Source: Pseudomonas sp. J452
Lineage (GTDB): Bacteria; Pseudomonadota; Gammaproteobacteria; Pseudomonadales; Pseudomonadaceae
Assembly (NCBI RefSeq): GCF_024666525.1
Contig: NZ_CP088294.1
Coordinates: 2,790,001 to 2,854,000 of the forward strand
Reading direction: 5' to 3'
Length of the DNA stretch: 64,000 bases
A program made the position numbers and the translations under genes. Below the pieces are notes generated by a model. It was not told where the DNA came from. It saw only the letters and a list, made by a program, of their open reading frames with translations, and searched no databases. Of the stretch, positions 16,473 to 26,021 are shown piece after piece (position 1 is the stretch's first letter; every line of letters begins with the position of its first letter).

Positions 16473-17927
16473 TTAGTGCCGCCAGAAGGACGGCATCAGC
16501 AACACCAGCACGGTGAGGATTTCCAGGCGGCCGATCAGCATGCCCAGGGTCAGCGCCCACTTGGCCAGGTCGGGCATGGCGGCATAGTTGCCGGCCGGTC
16601 CGATCATTTCGCCCATGCCCGGGCCGACCCCGGAAACCATGGCGGCTGCACCCGACAGCGAGGTGATCCAGTCCATGCCGGTCATTGCCACGATAAGCGC
16701 CAGGCTGGCAATGGTGATGGTGTAGAAGAAGGCGAAGGCGAGAATCGAACGGGCGATCTCTTCATCCAGGCGGTGACGGTTGTACTGCTGCTTGATCACC
16801 GCGCGCGGGTGCACCAGTTGCAGCAGGTTGGCCTTGAGCAGGATGTAGGCGACCTGGAAGCGGAACACCTTGAGGCCGCCGGCGGTGGAGCCGGAGCAGC
16901 CGCCGACAAAGCCCAGGTAGAAGAACATCATGCTGGCGAAGGGGCCCCACAGGTGGTAATCGCCGAGGGCGAAGCCGGTGGTGGTCATCACCGAGGTGAT
17001 GTTCACCGCTACATGGCGCAAGGTATCCAGCCAGTGCAGGTCGGTAGTGCTCCACTTCCAGCAGGCCAGGATCAGCCAGCTGCTCAGCAGCAGGATGAAG
17101 AAACCTTGTACCTGCTGATCGCGCAGCAGCGCCTTGAGATTGCCGCGCAGGGTGGAAACGTAGAGCACGAAGGGCAGGCTGCCGAGGATCATCACCACCA
17201 CGGCCACCCAGTGCACCGCTGGTTCCTGCCATTTCGCCAGGGACGCGTCTGAGGTGGAGAAACCGCCGGTGGCGATGGCCGACATGGCATGGTTGATCGC
17301 GTCGAACAGGTTCATCCCGGCCAGCCAGAAGGCCAGCACCGACAAGCTGCTGAGGCCGACATAGGCCAGCACCATGTACTTGGCGACCATGTGCGAACGC
17401 GGCATGACCTTGTCCGAGCGATCCGACGATTCGGTCTGGAACAGACGCATGCCGCCGATGCGCAGCATCGGCAGGATGGCCACGGCCATGGCGATGAAGC
17501 CGATACCGCCGAGCCAGTGCAGCAGCGAGCGCCAGATCAGCACGCCGCGCGACATGCCGTCCAGGCCGGTGAAGATGGTGGCGCCGGTGGCGGTGATGCC
17601 GGACATGCTCTCGAAGTAGGCGTCGGTGAAGCTGACCTGCTGGGTAAAGACAAACGGCAGGGCGGCGAAGATCGACACCAGTACCCAGCTCGATACCGTC
17701 AGCATGTACATGTCGCGCGGGCGCAGTTGCGTGTTTTGCGGGCGTCCCTGGGCGACCATGGTGATACCGGCGATAAAGGTGATCAGGCTCGACCAGAGGA
17801 ATGCATTGATGCCCTGCGGCTGCTGGTAAACCAGCAAGGTGGCGATCGGCACCAGCATGGCGATGGCCAGGGTGACCAGGAAGATGCCGTTGATGAACGC
17901 CAGGGTGCGCAGGGTCGGCAGGGTCAT
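16473..17927 (-). CDS. trkH: TrkH-family potassium uptake protein, copy 1
   Basis: Membrane K+ channel subunit of 484 aa, usual TrkH length, with about ten hydrophobic helices. Selectivity-filter-like turns occur in four repeats: G-I-T-A-T-G-A-T-I-F, A-I-A-T-G-G-F-S-T, T-T-T-G-F-A-L-G-D and V-S-G-V-G-P-G. It would work with a TrkA protein encoded elsewhere. It lies 46 bp downstream of a closely related trkH gene. The last filter reads G-V-G-P-G here but N-V-G-P-G in its neighbour. Confidence 0.92.
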   Translation of the reverse strand: MTLPTLRTLAFINGIFLVTLAIAMLVPIATLLVYQQPQGINAFLWSSLITFIAGITMVAQGRPQNTQLRPRDMYMLTVSSWVLVSIFAALPFVFTQQVSFTDAYFESMSGITATGATIFTGLDGMSRGVLIWRSLLHWLGGIGFIAMAVAILPMLRIGGMRLFQTESSDRSDKVMPRSHMVAKYMVLAYVGLSSLSVLAFWLAGMNLFDAINHAMSAIATGGFSTSDASLAKWQEPAVHWVAVVVMILGSLPFVLYVSTLRGNLKALLRDQQVQGFFILLLSSWLILACWKWSTTDLHWLDTLRHVAVNITSVMTTTGFALGDYHLWGPFASMMFFYLGFVGGCSGSTAGGLKVFRFQVAYILLKANLLQLVHPRAVIKQQYNRHRLDEEIARSILAFAFFYTITIASLALIVAMTGMDWITSLSGAAAMVSGVGPGMGEMIGPAGNYAAMPDLAKWALTLGMLIGRLEILTVLVLLMPSFWRH

Positions 17928-17973
17928 GGCTGGCCTTTGGCGCAGGCGCTCAGGGTGGTGGCAGACTGGCGCA

Positions 17974-19428
17974 TCAGTGTTTCCAGAAGGCGCGGGTGAA
18001 CAGCACCAGCACGGTGAGAATTTCCAGACGGCCGAGCAGCATGCCGATGGTCAGCAGCCACTTGGCCGCATCCGGCAGGGTGGAGAAGTTGCCGGCCGGG
18101 CCGATGGTCGGACCGAGGCCCGGGCCGACGTTGCATACCGCCGTGGCCGCGCCGGTCAGGGCGGTGACCCAGTCGAGGCCGACCAGGGTCAGGCCGAGGG
18201 CGATCACGCCGATGGTGATGGTGAAGAAGAACGAGAAGGTGATCAGCGAGCGGACGATGTCTTCGTCCAGGTTGTGGTTGTTGTACTGCTGCTTGATCAC
18301 CGCCCGTGGGTGCACCAGCTGCTGCAGGTTGGCCTTGAGCAGGACGAAGGCGACCTGGAAACGGAAGATCTTCAGGCCGCCCGAGGTAGAGCCGGAACAG
18401 CCGCCGACAAAGGTCAGGTAGAAGAACAGCAGCACCGCGAAGCTGCCCCAGGTGGTGTAATCACCGAGGGCAAAGCCGGTGGTGGTGACCACCGAGGTGA
18501 CGTTGACCGCGACGATGCGGAAGGCGTCCAGCCAGGCGTGATCGGAGTTGGCCCATAGCCAGGTGCCGAACACCAGCCAGGTCAGCAGCAGGAAACCGAG
18601 GAAGCCGCGGACTTGATGGTCGCGCAGCAGCGCTCGGCGATGACCGCGCAGGGTGGCGACATAGAGGGTGAAGGGCAGGCCGCCGACAATCATGAACAAC
18701 ACGGCGACCCAGTGCACCGCCGGTTGCTGCCAGTTGGCCAGGGACGAGTCAGAGGTGGAGAAGCCGCCGGTGGAAATCGAGGCCATCGAGTGGTTGATCG
18801 CCTCGAACGGGGTCATGCCGGCGGCCCAGAAGGCCAGGAAACCGAGCAAGGTGAACGCCAGGTAGATCAGCAGAATGTACTTGGCTGCCATGTGCGAGCG
18901 CGGCATGACCTTCTCGCCCCAGTCCGAGGACTCGGTCTGGAACAGGCGCATGCCGCCGACGCGCAGCAGCGGCAGGATCGCCACCGCCATGCCGATGAAG
19001 CCGATGCCGCCGAGCCAGTGCAGCATCGAGCGCCAGATCAGGATGCCCGGCGACATGCTGTCCAGGCCGACAAAGATCGTGGAGCCGGTGGTGGTGATGC
19101 CCGACATGGTCTCGAAGAAGGCGTCGGTGTAGCTGATATGGGCGATCAGCACCATTGGCAGGGCGGCGAAGGCGCACACCACCACCCAACTGGCAGTGGT
19201 CAGCAGGTACATGTCGCGCGGGCGCAGGTGCATGTGCTGCGGTCGGCCGCGAATCACCAGGGCCAGGCCGGCGATAAAGGTGATCAGGCTCGACCAGAGG
19301 AATTCGTTCAGGTCATCGGTGCGGTCGAATGCCAGCAGAGTGAGCATGGGCAGAGCCATGCTCACGGCCAGGGTGATGAGGAAAATGCCGATGATGAAAC
19401 CGATGATGCGCAGCGTCGAGAAAGCCAT
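17974..19428 (-). CDS. trkH: TrkH-family potassium uptake protein, copy 2
   Basis: TrkH paralogue of 484 aa, identical in length to copy 1 and similar throughout. Filter turns are G-I-T-T-T-G-S-T-I-F, S-I-S-T-G-G-F-S-T, T-T-T-G-F-A-L-G-D and C-N-V-G-P-G. The chosen start M-A-F-S-T-L-R-I aligns with that of copy 1; the frame extends to 19650 but that part would overlap the divergent nitroreductase gene. Tandem duplication with divergence suggests subunits differing in affinity or regulation. Confidence 0.9.
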   Translation of the reverse strand: MAFSTLRIIGFIIGIFLITLAVSMALPMLTLLAFDRTDDLNEFLWSSLITFIAGLALVIRGRPQHMHLRPRDMYLLTTASWVVVCAFAALPMVLIAHISYTDAFFETMSGITTTGSTIFVGLDSMSPGILIWRSMLHWLGGIGFIGMAVAILPLLRVGGMRLFQTESSDWGEKVMPRSHMAAKYILLIYLAFTLLGFLAFWAAGMTPFEAINHSMASISTGGFSTSDSSLANWQQPAVHWVAVLFMIVGGLPFTLYVATLRGHRRALLRDHQVRGFLGFLLLTWLVFGTWLWANSDHAWLDAFRIVAVNVTSVVTTTGFALGDYTTWGSFAVLLFFYLTFVGGCSGSTSGGLKIFRFQVAFVLLKANLQQLVHPRAVIKQQYNNHNLDEDIVRSLITFSFFFTITIGVIALGLTLVGLDWVTALTGAATAVCNVGPGLGPTIGPAGNFSTLPDAAKWLLTIGMLLGRLEILTVLVLFTRAFWKH

Positions 19429-19624
19429 GAAGCAGCTCGGTGGGCGAGGAAGGCGGCATTCTACCTGCAGGCGCGTTGCTCTAGAAGCGTTGGCGCTCTG
19501 CGCTGGCAGGCTGTCCGGTACGGGGATGTTTGACCATAGCAGGGCGAGGCGCAGGCTGCGTCGCGGTCGCGCCGAAACGGCAATAGACCCTAGAATGCCA
19601 GCCTGACCTGCCTGGAGATGACCG

Positions 19625-20185
19625 ATGCAAGCTCTCGATCTATTGCTCAACCGTGTTTCCGTCGGCCGTCTGCTGGAGCCGGCGCCGGATGCGGCGCAGC
19701 GTGAGCTGCTGTTTCGGGCCGCGCTGCGTGCGCCGGATCATGGTCAGCTGCGGCCCTGGCGTTTCCTCACTATCGAAGGTGCGGCCCGCGCCAAGCTCGG
19801 CGAACTGTTCGCCAGCGCGCTGCAGGCGGGCAATTCGGAGGTCAAGAGCGAGGCACTGGACAAGGCCCGCGCCATGCCACTGCGTGCGCCCCTGCTGGTA
19901 GCGGTGATCGCCCGTCTGACGGCCCCGCACAAGGTGCCGGAGCAGGAGCAACTGCTGTCTGCCGGTTGCGCTGCCCACGGCATGCTGCTGGCCGCCCATG
20001 CGCAAGGCCTGGGCGCCATGTGGCGCACCGGTGAGCTGTGTTACAACGCCCAGGTCATGACCGGCCTGGGCCTGGCGGCCAATGAGCGCATCGTCGGCTT
20101 CCTCTACCTCGGCAGCGTCGAAGGCGAGCGGCGCACGCCGCCGGCGCTGGCCCCGGCCGATTTCGTCGACAGCTGGCAGGGCTGA
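19625..20185 (+). CDS. Nitroreductase family protein (YdjA-like)
   Basis: FMN-dependent nitroreductase of 186 aa, the short single-domain YdjA type. The N-terminal R-A-P-D-H-G-Q-L-R-P-W-R-F segment binds FMN, and G-L-G-A-M-W-R-T-G plus G-F-L-Y-L-G-S-V-E-G follow. The start is preceded by GGAG seven bases upstream. It is divergent from trkH copy 2 and stands alone. The physiological substrate of this subfamily is unclear. Confidence 0.88.
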   Translation: MQALDLLLNRVSVGRLLEPAPDAAQRELLFRAALRAPDHGQLRPWRFLTIEGAARAKLGELFASALQAGNSEVKSEALDKARAMPLRAPLLVAVIARLTAPHKVPEQEQLLSAGCAAHGMLLAAHAQGLGAMWRTGELCYNAQVMTGLGLAANERIVGFLYLGSVEGERRTPPALAPADFVDSWQG

Positions 20186-20193
20186 TGCAAACC

Positions 20194-20252
20194 GTAGCCC
20201 GGATGTAATCCGGGGACGGAGTTAGCTGTTCCCCGGATTGCATCCGGGCTAC
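20194..20252. repeat. REP palindrome, GTAGCCCGGAT family
   Basis: Inverted pair GTAGCCCGGATGTAATCCGG and its complement between the convergent nitroreductase and allophanate hydrolase genes. Third copy of this family in the window. Confidence 0.85.
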
Positions 20253-20319
20253 GGTCATTCGAGCCTACCGGCCAGGCACTGAGCTGCAATCGCTATTTCT
20301 ACCCTAGAGTTCTGACACC

Positions 20320-22125
20320 TCAGCCCTTGCTTTGCATATAGGCCTTCCAGCCGCCGAAGTGGGTGATGTCGACGGCCCCTGCGAGCCCGTACGGCTCGCA
20401 GATAAAACCGGTTTCCCAGCTGCCGTCGGCCAGCTGCACCTTGCCCAGGCCCAGCGGCGCGGGGATGCCGGTGAGGAACGAGCCCAGTTCGGCGCTCGGC
20501 AGTTCCCAGACTTCCACGGCGATGGCCACGCCGCCTTCGGCGACCCGGACCATGCCCGGACGAAACGGCGGGCCGCCGGCCAGGGCGTACAGCTGGTAGT
20601 CAGGCGAGCTCCGGGTGGCCTGCAGCAGGCGGCCGCCACGTTGCTTGAGCTGCCAGTTCAGCGGCAGGCCGTCCAGATGCGCGCCGCACACCACCACGCG
20701 GGCGCGGTCGTTACGGGCGAGGGTGGCCGGTACCTGGGCATCCAGGCTGCGCTCACCGGATAGCGGCAGGCCGTGCTGGCGCTGCAGGCCGTCGGCGAGG
20801 CCAAGCAGGTACTGGTCGGTGAAGGCGCGGCCGAACAGGGTCACGCCCCAGGGCAGGCCGTTGGCCATGAAACCGGCCGGTACCGCGACTGCGGCGTAGT
20901 CGAGCATGTTCATGAAGTTGGTGTAGTAGCCCAGGTCCGAATTGCGCTTGACCGGCTCGGCGTGCAGCTCGTCCAGCGTCACCGGACGCGGGTAGGCCGG
21001 GGTGAGGATGCAGTCGACCTCGGCGAGGATGCGGTCACAGATTGCCTTGAGCGCCTGCAGGCGGTACTGCGCGCGGAAGGTGTCGACGCCGCTGACGCCG
21101 GGCGCCTGTTCCAGCACGGCCTTGATCACCGGCAGCACGGCGTCCGGCTGCTGTTCGATCAGCGCGCCGGCGACGCTGTAGCGCTCGGCGACCCAGGGGC
21201 CTTCATAGAGCAGGCGCGCGGCTTCGAGGAAGGGCGCGAAGTCGATTTCAACCGCTTCGCCGCCGAGCGCTTTCAGCTGTTCGATAGTGTTGGCGAACAG
21301 CGCCGGGCTTTCTGCGCAGCCGAGAAATTCCAGCTGTGTGGGTACGCCGAAGCGGAAGCCCGCGCGCGGTTTGCCGAAGGCGCTGGCATCGTTCCACAGC
21401 GGGTTGGCGCGGCTGTATTCGTCACGCGCATCCAGCTTGGCGGTCAGCGCCAGCAGTTGGCTGGCTTCAAAGGCGGTGGCGGTGAAGTAGGTGACGCAGT
21501 CCAGGGTACGGCAGGCGGGCACCAGGCCAGCGGTGGAAATCAGGCCCTTGGTGGCTTTCAGGCCGACCAGGTTGTTCAGCGCCGCCGGCACGCGGCCGCT
21601 TCCAGCGGTATCGGTGCCGAGGGCGAAACTGGCCACACCGAGCGCCACGGCCAGGGCCGAGCCGGCGCTGGAGCCGCCGGACGGGTAGGCCGGGTGCAGG
21701 CTGTTGCGGCATTCGCCATACGGGGATCTTGTGCCGTTAAGGCCGGTGGCGAACTGGTCGAGGTTGGTCTTGCCCATGGGCACGGCGCCGAGGGCGATCA
21801 GCTGTGCGACCAGGGTGGCGCTGGTGTCCGGTACATAGGCGAAGGCCGGGCAGGCGGCGGTGGTCGGCACGCCGGCCAGGTCGATGTTGTCCTTGATGGC
21901 GAAGGGCACGCCGAACAGCGGCAGCTCGGCCGGCGATTTGCCGTCCAGCGCAGCCAGGTAGGGTTCCAGCTCTGCCAGGCTGAGCAGGTGGATAAACAGC
22001 TTGAACTCGGGGTTGAGCGCGGCGGCCTGCTCGTGCAGGGCGCTGATCAGCTGGCGCGGGGTCAGGCTGCCGTCGCTGTAGGCGGATTTCAGGGCGCCGA
22101 GGCGCAGATCGAATTGATGACTCAT
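20320..22125 (-). CDS. atzF: Allophanate hydrolase
   Basis: Amidase-signature enzyme of 601 aa, full length for AtzF. The catalytic triad region is visible: K78 in A-I-K-D-N-I-D, the cis-serine segment S-G-G-S-S-A-G-S at 149-156, and nucleophile S176 in G-T-D-T-A-G-S-G-R. A C-terminal domain (about 470-601) that processes N-carboxycarbamate is present. It hydrolyses allophanate to two ammonia and two CO2. It is the last gene of the guanidine operon, separated from the carboxylase by CT-rich palindromes. Confidence 0.95.
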   Translation of the reverse strand: MSHQFDLRLGALKSAYSDGSLTPRQLISALHEQAAALNPEFKLFIHLLSLAELEPYLAALDGKSPAELPLFGVPFAIKDNIDLAGVPTTAACPAFAYVPDTSATLVAQLIALGAVPMGKTNLDQFATGLNGTRSPYGECRNSLHPAYPSGGSSAGSALAVALGVASFALGTDTAGSGRVPAALNNLVGLKATKGLISTAGLVPACRTLDCVTYFTATAFEASQLLALTAKLDARDEYSRANPLWNDASAFGKPRAGFRFGVPTQLEFLGCAESPALFANTIEQLKALGGEAVEIDFAPFLEAARLLYEGPWVAERYSVAGALIEQQPDAVLPVIKAVLEQAPGVSGVDTFRAQYRLQALKAICDRILAEVDCILTPAYPRPVTLDELHAEPVKRNSDLGYYTNFMNMLDYAAVAVPAGFMANGLPWGVTLFGRAFTDQYLLGLADGLQRQHGLPLSGERSLDAQVPATLARNDRARVVVCGAHLDGLPLNWQLKQRGGRLLQATRSSPDYQLYALAGGPPFRPGMVRVAEGGVAIAVEVWELPSAELGSFLTGIPAPLGLGKVQLADGSWETGFICEPYGLAGAVDITHFGGWKAYMQSKG

Positions 22126-22165
22126 GCTCAGTTCCTTCTCGGAAATTCAGGCTTGCACAATCAAT

Positions 22166-22281
22166 TCCCTCTCCCATTGATGGGAGAGGGTTAGGGAGAG
22201 GGTGGATGAGTCAGGCAACTGATTAGCCTGTCGGAAATCGCGCCCTCTCCCCCGGCCCCTCTCCCGCAAGCGGGAGAGGGG
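22166..22281. repeat. CTCTCCC-type palindromic repeats
   Basis: CCCTCTCCCATTGATGGGAG forms a hairpin at 22167-22190, and a second CCTCTCCC/GGGAGAGG pair lies at 22240-22280. It occupies the gap between the carboxylase and atzF genes on the transcribed strand, so it could act as an intercistronic RNA hairpin. Confidence 0.7.
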
Positions 22282-22292
22282 AGCAAAGCGGT

Positions 22293-25200
22293 TCACGCTT
22301 CTTCCAGCACCACCACGCGCTGCCCGGCGCGCACTGGCGAGCCAGGCTGCACGCGCACCTCGCGCACCACGCCGTCGCGTGGGGCGAGCAGGGGGATTTC
22401 CATCTTCATCGACTCGAGAATCACCAACACGTCGCCGGCTTTCACCGTGCTGCCTGCCTCGACCTGCACCTGCCAGAGGTTGCCGGCAATGTGGCTGTCG
22501 ATGCTGTGCTGGCCGGCCGAAAGCGGCGCGTCGTCGTCCAGTTCAGCGACTACTTCCTCGCTTTCGTAGTGGGCCTGGCCGGAGGCGATCCAGCGCTGGC
22601 GTTCGGCGTCGAAGGCGGCGCGTTGCTGGGTGCGGAAGGCGTCGATGCCCTCGGCTTCCTCGGTGAGGAAGTCTTGATAATCGGCCAGGGCCAGTTCGCT
22701 GTCTTCGATGCGCAGCTCATAACGGCCGAGCGGGAAGTCGCGGCGGATCTGCAGCAGTTCCTCGGCCCCCACCGGGTAGAAGCGGATCTGGTCGAAGAAG
22801 CGCAGCAGCCAGGGCTTGCCGTGGAAGGCGGCGACTTCGCGGTAGCGGTTCCACATCTGCAGGGTGCGGCCGACGAACTGGTAGCCGCCGGGGCCTTCCA
22901 TGCCGTACACGCACATGTAGGCGCCGCCGATGCCCACCGAGTTCTCGGCGGTCCAGGTGCGCGCCGGGTTGTACTTGGTGGTGACCAGGCGGTGGCGCGG
23001 GTCCAGCGGGGTGGCCACCGGCGCGCCAAGGTAGACGTCGCCGAGGCCCATCACCAGGTAGCTGGCGTCGAACACGGTGCGGTACACCTCGTCGAGATTG
23101 GGCAGGTCGTTGATGCGGCGGATAAATTCCAGGTTGCTCGGGCACCAGGGCGCGTCCTTGCGCACCGTGGTCATGTACTTGTCGATGGCCAGCTGGCAGG
23201 CCGGGTCATCCCAGGACAGCGGCAGGTGCACGATGCGCGACGGCACCTTGAGGTCCTGGGCATTGCACACCGCGTCCCATTCGCCGGCGACGGTGTCGAG
23301 CAGTTGCTGCAGGGGCAGGGTTTCCGGCTGGTAGTGCACCTGCAGTGAGCGGATGCCGGGCGTCAGGTCGATCACGCCCTTGAGCTGCTTGGCTTCCAGC
23401 GCCTGCATCAGTGCATGGCCACGGAAGCGCAGCACCAGGTCCAGCTCGGCCTGGCCGATTTCCAGCAGCAGGTGGGTGTCGCCGGAGAGGCGAGCGACCA
23501 GGCGTTTGTCGGCTTGGCCTATGTCGAGGACGATGGGGGAGGTGAGCGCACTTGCTTGTGTAGGAGCGAGCTTGCTCGCGATCAGCGATACCGAAGGATC
23601 GCCAGCAAGCTGGCTCCTACAAAGGCTCGCGCATTCGAGGCTTTTCGCTTTGGCCAGCTCCCGCGCCGTAGCGATATCAACCGGGATGAACCGGACCTTG
23701 TCGCCCGCCTTGAGCTGCCCCAGCTGCCACAAATCCGCCTCGATGATGGTCACCGGACAGACGAAGCCGCCCAGGCTCGGGCCGTCCGGGCCGAGGATCA
23801 CCGGCATATCGCCAGTGAAGTCCACCGCACCGATGGCGTAGGGGTTGTCGTGGATATTCGACGGGTGCAGGCCGGCTTCGCCGCCGCTGTCGCGCACCCA
23901 CTCCGGTTTCGGGCCGATCAGGCGCACGCCGGTGCGGCTGGAGTTGAAATGCACTTCCCAGTCGGTGGTGAGGAAGGTGTCGATATAGGCCGGGGTGAAG
24001 TATTCCGGTGCGCCGTGCGGGCCGTAGATCACGCGGATTTCGCGGACGGCGGGCAGGGCAGTGCACAGCGCGGTGGGCAGTTGCGCGCCAGCCTTCAGAT
24101 CGCTCAATGCCGGGATATGCAGCACATCGCCGGCACGCAGGGCGCGGCCGCCGTGGCCGCCGAACTGGCCGAGGGTGAAGGTGCTTTTGCTGCCCAGGTA
24201 CTCGGGCACCTGCAGGCCGCCGCGGAGGGTCAGATAAGAGCGTGCGCCTGAACCAGCGATAGTGCCGAGGCTCAGGGTGCTGCCGGCCTTGATCAGCAGC
24301 GCGGTGTTCATCGGTTGCTCGGCGCCATCCAGGGTCAGCGGAATCGCCGCGCCGGTTACTGCGACCACCGCATCGGTATTGAAGCGCAGCAGCGGGCCAC
24401 TCATGGTGATTTCCAGGCCGGCGGCGCCTTCGTTATTGCCCAGCAGGCGGTTGCCCAGGCGCAGCGCGCGGTCGTCCATCGGTCCCGATGGCGGCACGCC
24501 GACGGCCCAGTAGCCGAGGCGGCCGGGGAAGTCCTGCACGGTGGTCTGGGTGCCGGCGCTGAGCACCTCGAAGGTGTTGGCCTGATAAACCAGACCTTCC
24601 AGGCAGCGGGTCCAGGGCGAGCCGCTGGCGAACGGCGCGTCGACCAGGATCTGCCGCAGGTAGTCGCGGTTGGATTCCACGCCGTACAGCACCGAGTCGG
24701 CCAGGGCCTGGTTCAGTGCGGCGCTGGCTTGGTCGCGGGTCGCTGCCCAGGTGATGACCTTGGCGATCATCGGGTCGAAGTAGGGCGGAATCTCGCAACC
24801 GGCTTCGACCCAGGTGTCGATGCGCAGGGCTTTGCCATCGGCCTTGGGGAAGTCCACGGCGGTGAGCAGGCCGGGGCTCGGCTGGAAGTCGCGGCCCGGA
24901 TCTTCGGCATACAGGCGCGCCTGGATGGCGTGGCCGCTGGGTTTCAATCCTTCGCTCAATTCACTAAGTGGCGCCAGGTCACCGGCCGCCAGTTCGATCA
25001 TCCAGCGCACCAGATCGACGCCCCACACCTGTTCGGTGACGCCGTGCTCGACCTGCAGGCGGGTGTTCACTTCGAGGAAATAAAAGCGCGCTGCTTCGCT
25101 GTCGTAGACAAACTCCACGGTGCCGGCGCTGCGGTAGCTGACTGCCTTGGCCAGTTTGATCGCCGCCGCGCACAACTCATCGGCCATGCCGGCCGGCAGG

Positions 25201-25934
25201 TTGGGCGCCGGGGTTTCTTCCAGCACCTTCTGGTTGCGCCGTTGCACCGAGCAGTCGCGCACGCCGAGGGCCAGCACGTCGCCGCGACCATCGCCAAATA
25301 CCTGCACTTCCAGGTGACGGGCACGCTGGATGTACTTCTCGATAAACACGCCGCTGTCGCTGAAGTTGTTCTGCCCCAGGCGCTTGACCGCCTCGAAGGC
25401 GTCGCTCAGCTCGGCGGCGCTGTTGCACACACGCATGCCGATGCCGCCGCCGCCGGCGGTGCTTTTCAGCATCACCGGGTAGCCGACTTGCTCGCCGGCG
25501 ATCAGCGCGGCGTCGAGGTTTTCCAGCAGCTCGGTGCCTTCCAGCATCGGCACGCCGTGCTGCTTGGCCAGGGCGCGGGCCGTGTGCTTCAGGCCGAACA
25601 CGCGCAGCTGCTCGGGTGTCGGGCCGACGAAGGCGATGCCGGCGGCTTCGCAGGCTTCGGCGAAGGCAGCGTTCTCCGAGAGGAAACCGTAGCCCGGGTG
25701 AATGGCTTTGGCGCCGGTCTGCTTGGCGACGGCAAGGATTTTGTCGACCACCAGGTAGGTGCCGGCGGCCGGGCCTTCGCCGAGGCTGAAAGCTTCATCG
25801 GCCTGTTGGATATGCAGACTGGCGGCGTCGGCCTCGGAATACACGGCCACGCCCTGTACATCGAGGGTGCGCAGGGTGCGCAGGATGCGGCAGGCAATGG
25901 CGCCGCGGTTGGCGATCAGGAGTTTGTCGAACAT
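22293..25934 (-). CDS. Biotin-dependent guanidine/urea carboxylase
   Basis: Single-chain carboxylase of 1213 aa. Domains in order: biotin carboxylase (about 1-450, with G-G-G-G-I-G-M-R and E-V-N-T-R-L-Q-V-E-H), KipA-like carboxyltransferase (about 470-765), KipI-like part (about 800-1010), and BCCP with E-S-M-K-M-E near the C-terminus (biotinyl Lys about 1177). Databases call this urea carboxylase. Guanidine-I riboswitches and deiminase partner genes indicate that guanidine is the substrate, giving carboxyguanidine. Residues of about 772-792 are encoded by a REP palindrome in the KipA/KipI linker, with the frame kept open. Confidence 0.92.
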   Translation of the reverse strand: MFDKLLIANRGAIACRILRTLRTLDVQGVAVYSEADAASLHIQQADEAFSLGEGPAAGTYLVVDKILAVAKQTGAKAIHPGYGFLSENAAFAEACEAAGIAFVGPTPEQLRVFGLKHTARALAKQHGVPMLEGTELLENLDAALIAGEQVGYPVMLKSTAGGGGIGMRVCNSAAELSDAFEAVKRLGQNNFSDSGVFIEKYIQRARHLEVQVFGDGRGDVLALGVRDCSVQRRNQKVLEETPAPNLPAGMADELCAAAIKLAKAVSYRSAGTVEFVYDSEAARFYFLEVNTRLQVEHGVTEQVWGVDLVRWMIELAAGDLAPLSELSEGLKPSGHAIQARLYAEDPGRDFQPSPGLLTAVDFPKADGKALRIDTWVEAGCEIPPYFDPMIAKVITWAATRDQASAALNQALADSVLYGVESNRDYLRQILVDAPFASGSPWTRCLEGLVYQANTFEVLSAGTQTTVQDFPGRLGYWAVGVPPSGPMDDRALRLGNRLLGNNEGAAGLEITMSGPLLRFNTDAVVAVTGAAIPLTLDGAEQPMNTALLIKAGSTLSLGTIAGSGARSYLTLRGGLQVPEYLGSKSTFTLGQFGGHGGRALRAGDVLHIPALSDLKAGAQLPTALCTALPAVREIRVIYGPHGAPEYFTPAYIDTFLTTDWEVHFNSSRTGVRLIGPKPEWVRDSGGEAGLHPSNIHDNPYAIGAVDFTGDMPVILGPDGPSLGGFVCPVTIIEADLWQLGQLKAGDKVRFIPVDIATARELAKAKSLECASLCRSQLAGDPSVSLIASKLAPTQASALTSPIVLDIGQADKRLVARLSGDTHLLLEIGQAELDLVLRFRGHALMQALEAKQLKGVIDLTPGIRSLQVHYQPETLPLQQLLDTVAGEWDAVCNAQDLKVPSRIVHLPLSWDDPACQLAIDKYMTTVRKDAPWCPSNLEFIRRINDLPNLDEVYRTVFDASYLVMGLGDVYLGAPVATPLDPRHRLVTTKYNPARTWTAENSVGIGGAYMCVYGMEGPGGYQFVGRTLQMWNRYREVAAFHGKPWLLRFFDQIRFYPVGAEELLQIRRDFPLGRYELRIEDSELALADYQDFLTEEAEGIDAFRTQQRAAFDAERQRWIASGQAHYESEEVVAELDDDAPLSAGQHSIDSHIAGNLWQVQVEAGSTVKAGDVLVILESMKMEIPLLAPRDGVVREVRVQPGSPVRAGQRVVVLEEA
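23560..23620. repeat. REP palindrome inside the carboxylase coding sequence
   Basis: GTAGGAGCGAGCTTGCTCGC and GGCTCCTAC-type inverted arms lie within the carboxylase frame, encoding roughly C-R-S-Q-L-A-G-D-P and I-A-S-K-L-A-P. The same family is intergenic at 2164 and 61672. Confidence 0.9.
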
Positions 25935-26021
25935 GGAGGTTGCCCCATGCAGTGGCGGGCCGTCCCGTCTTTAGTCGTCTGCACCGCGGTCGTCCACGGC
26001 TGAAATTCTGTTGCTAGCTGT

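Noticed and set aside
22293..25934. Plain annotation as urea carboxylase for urea nitrogen use
   Set aside because: Guanidine-I riboswitches and both DUF1989 deiminase subunits in the same operon point to guanidine; urea carboxylase activity is kept as an alternative only.
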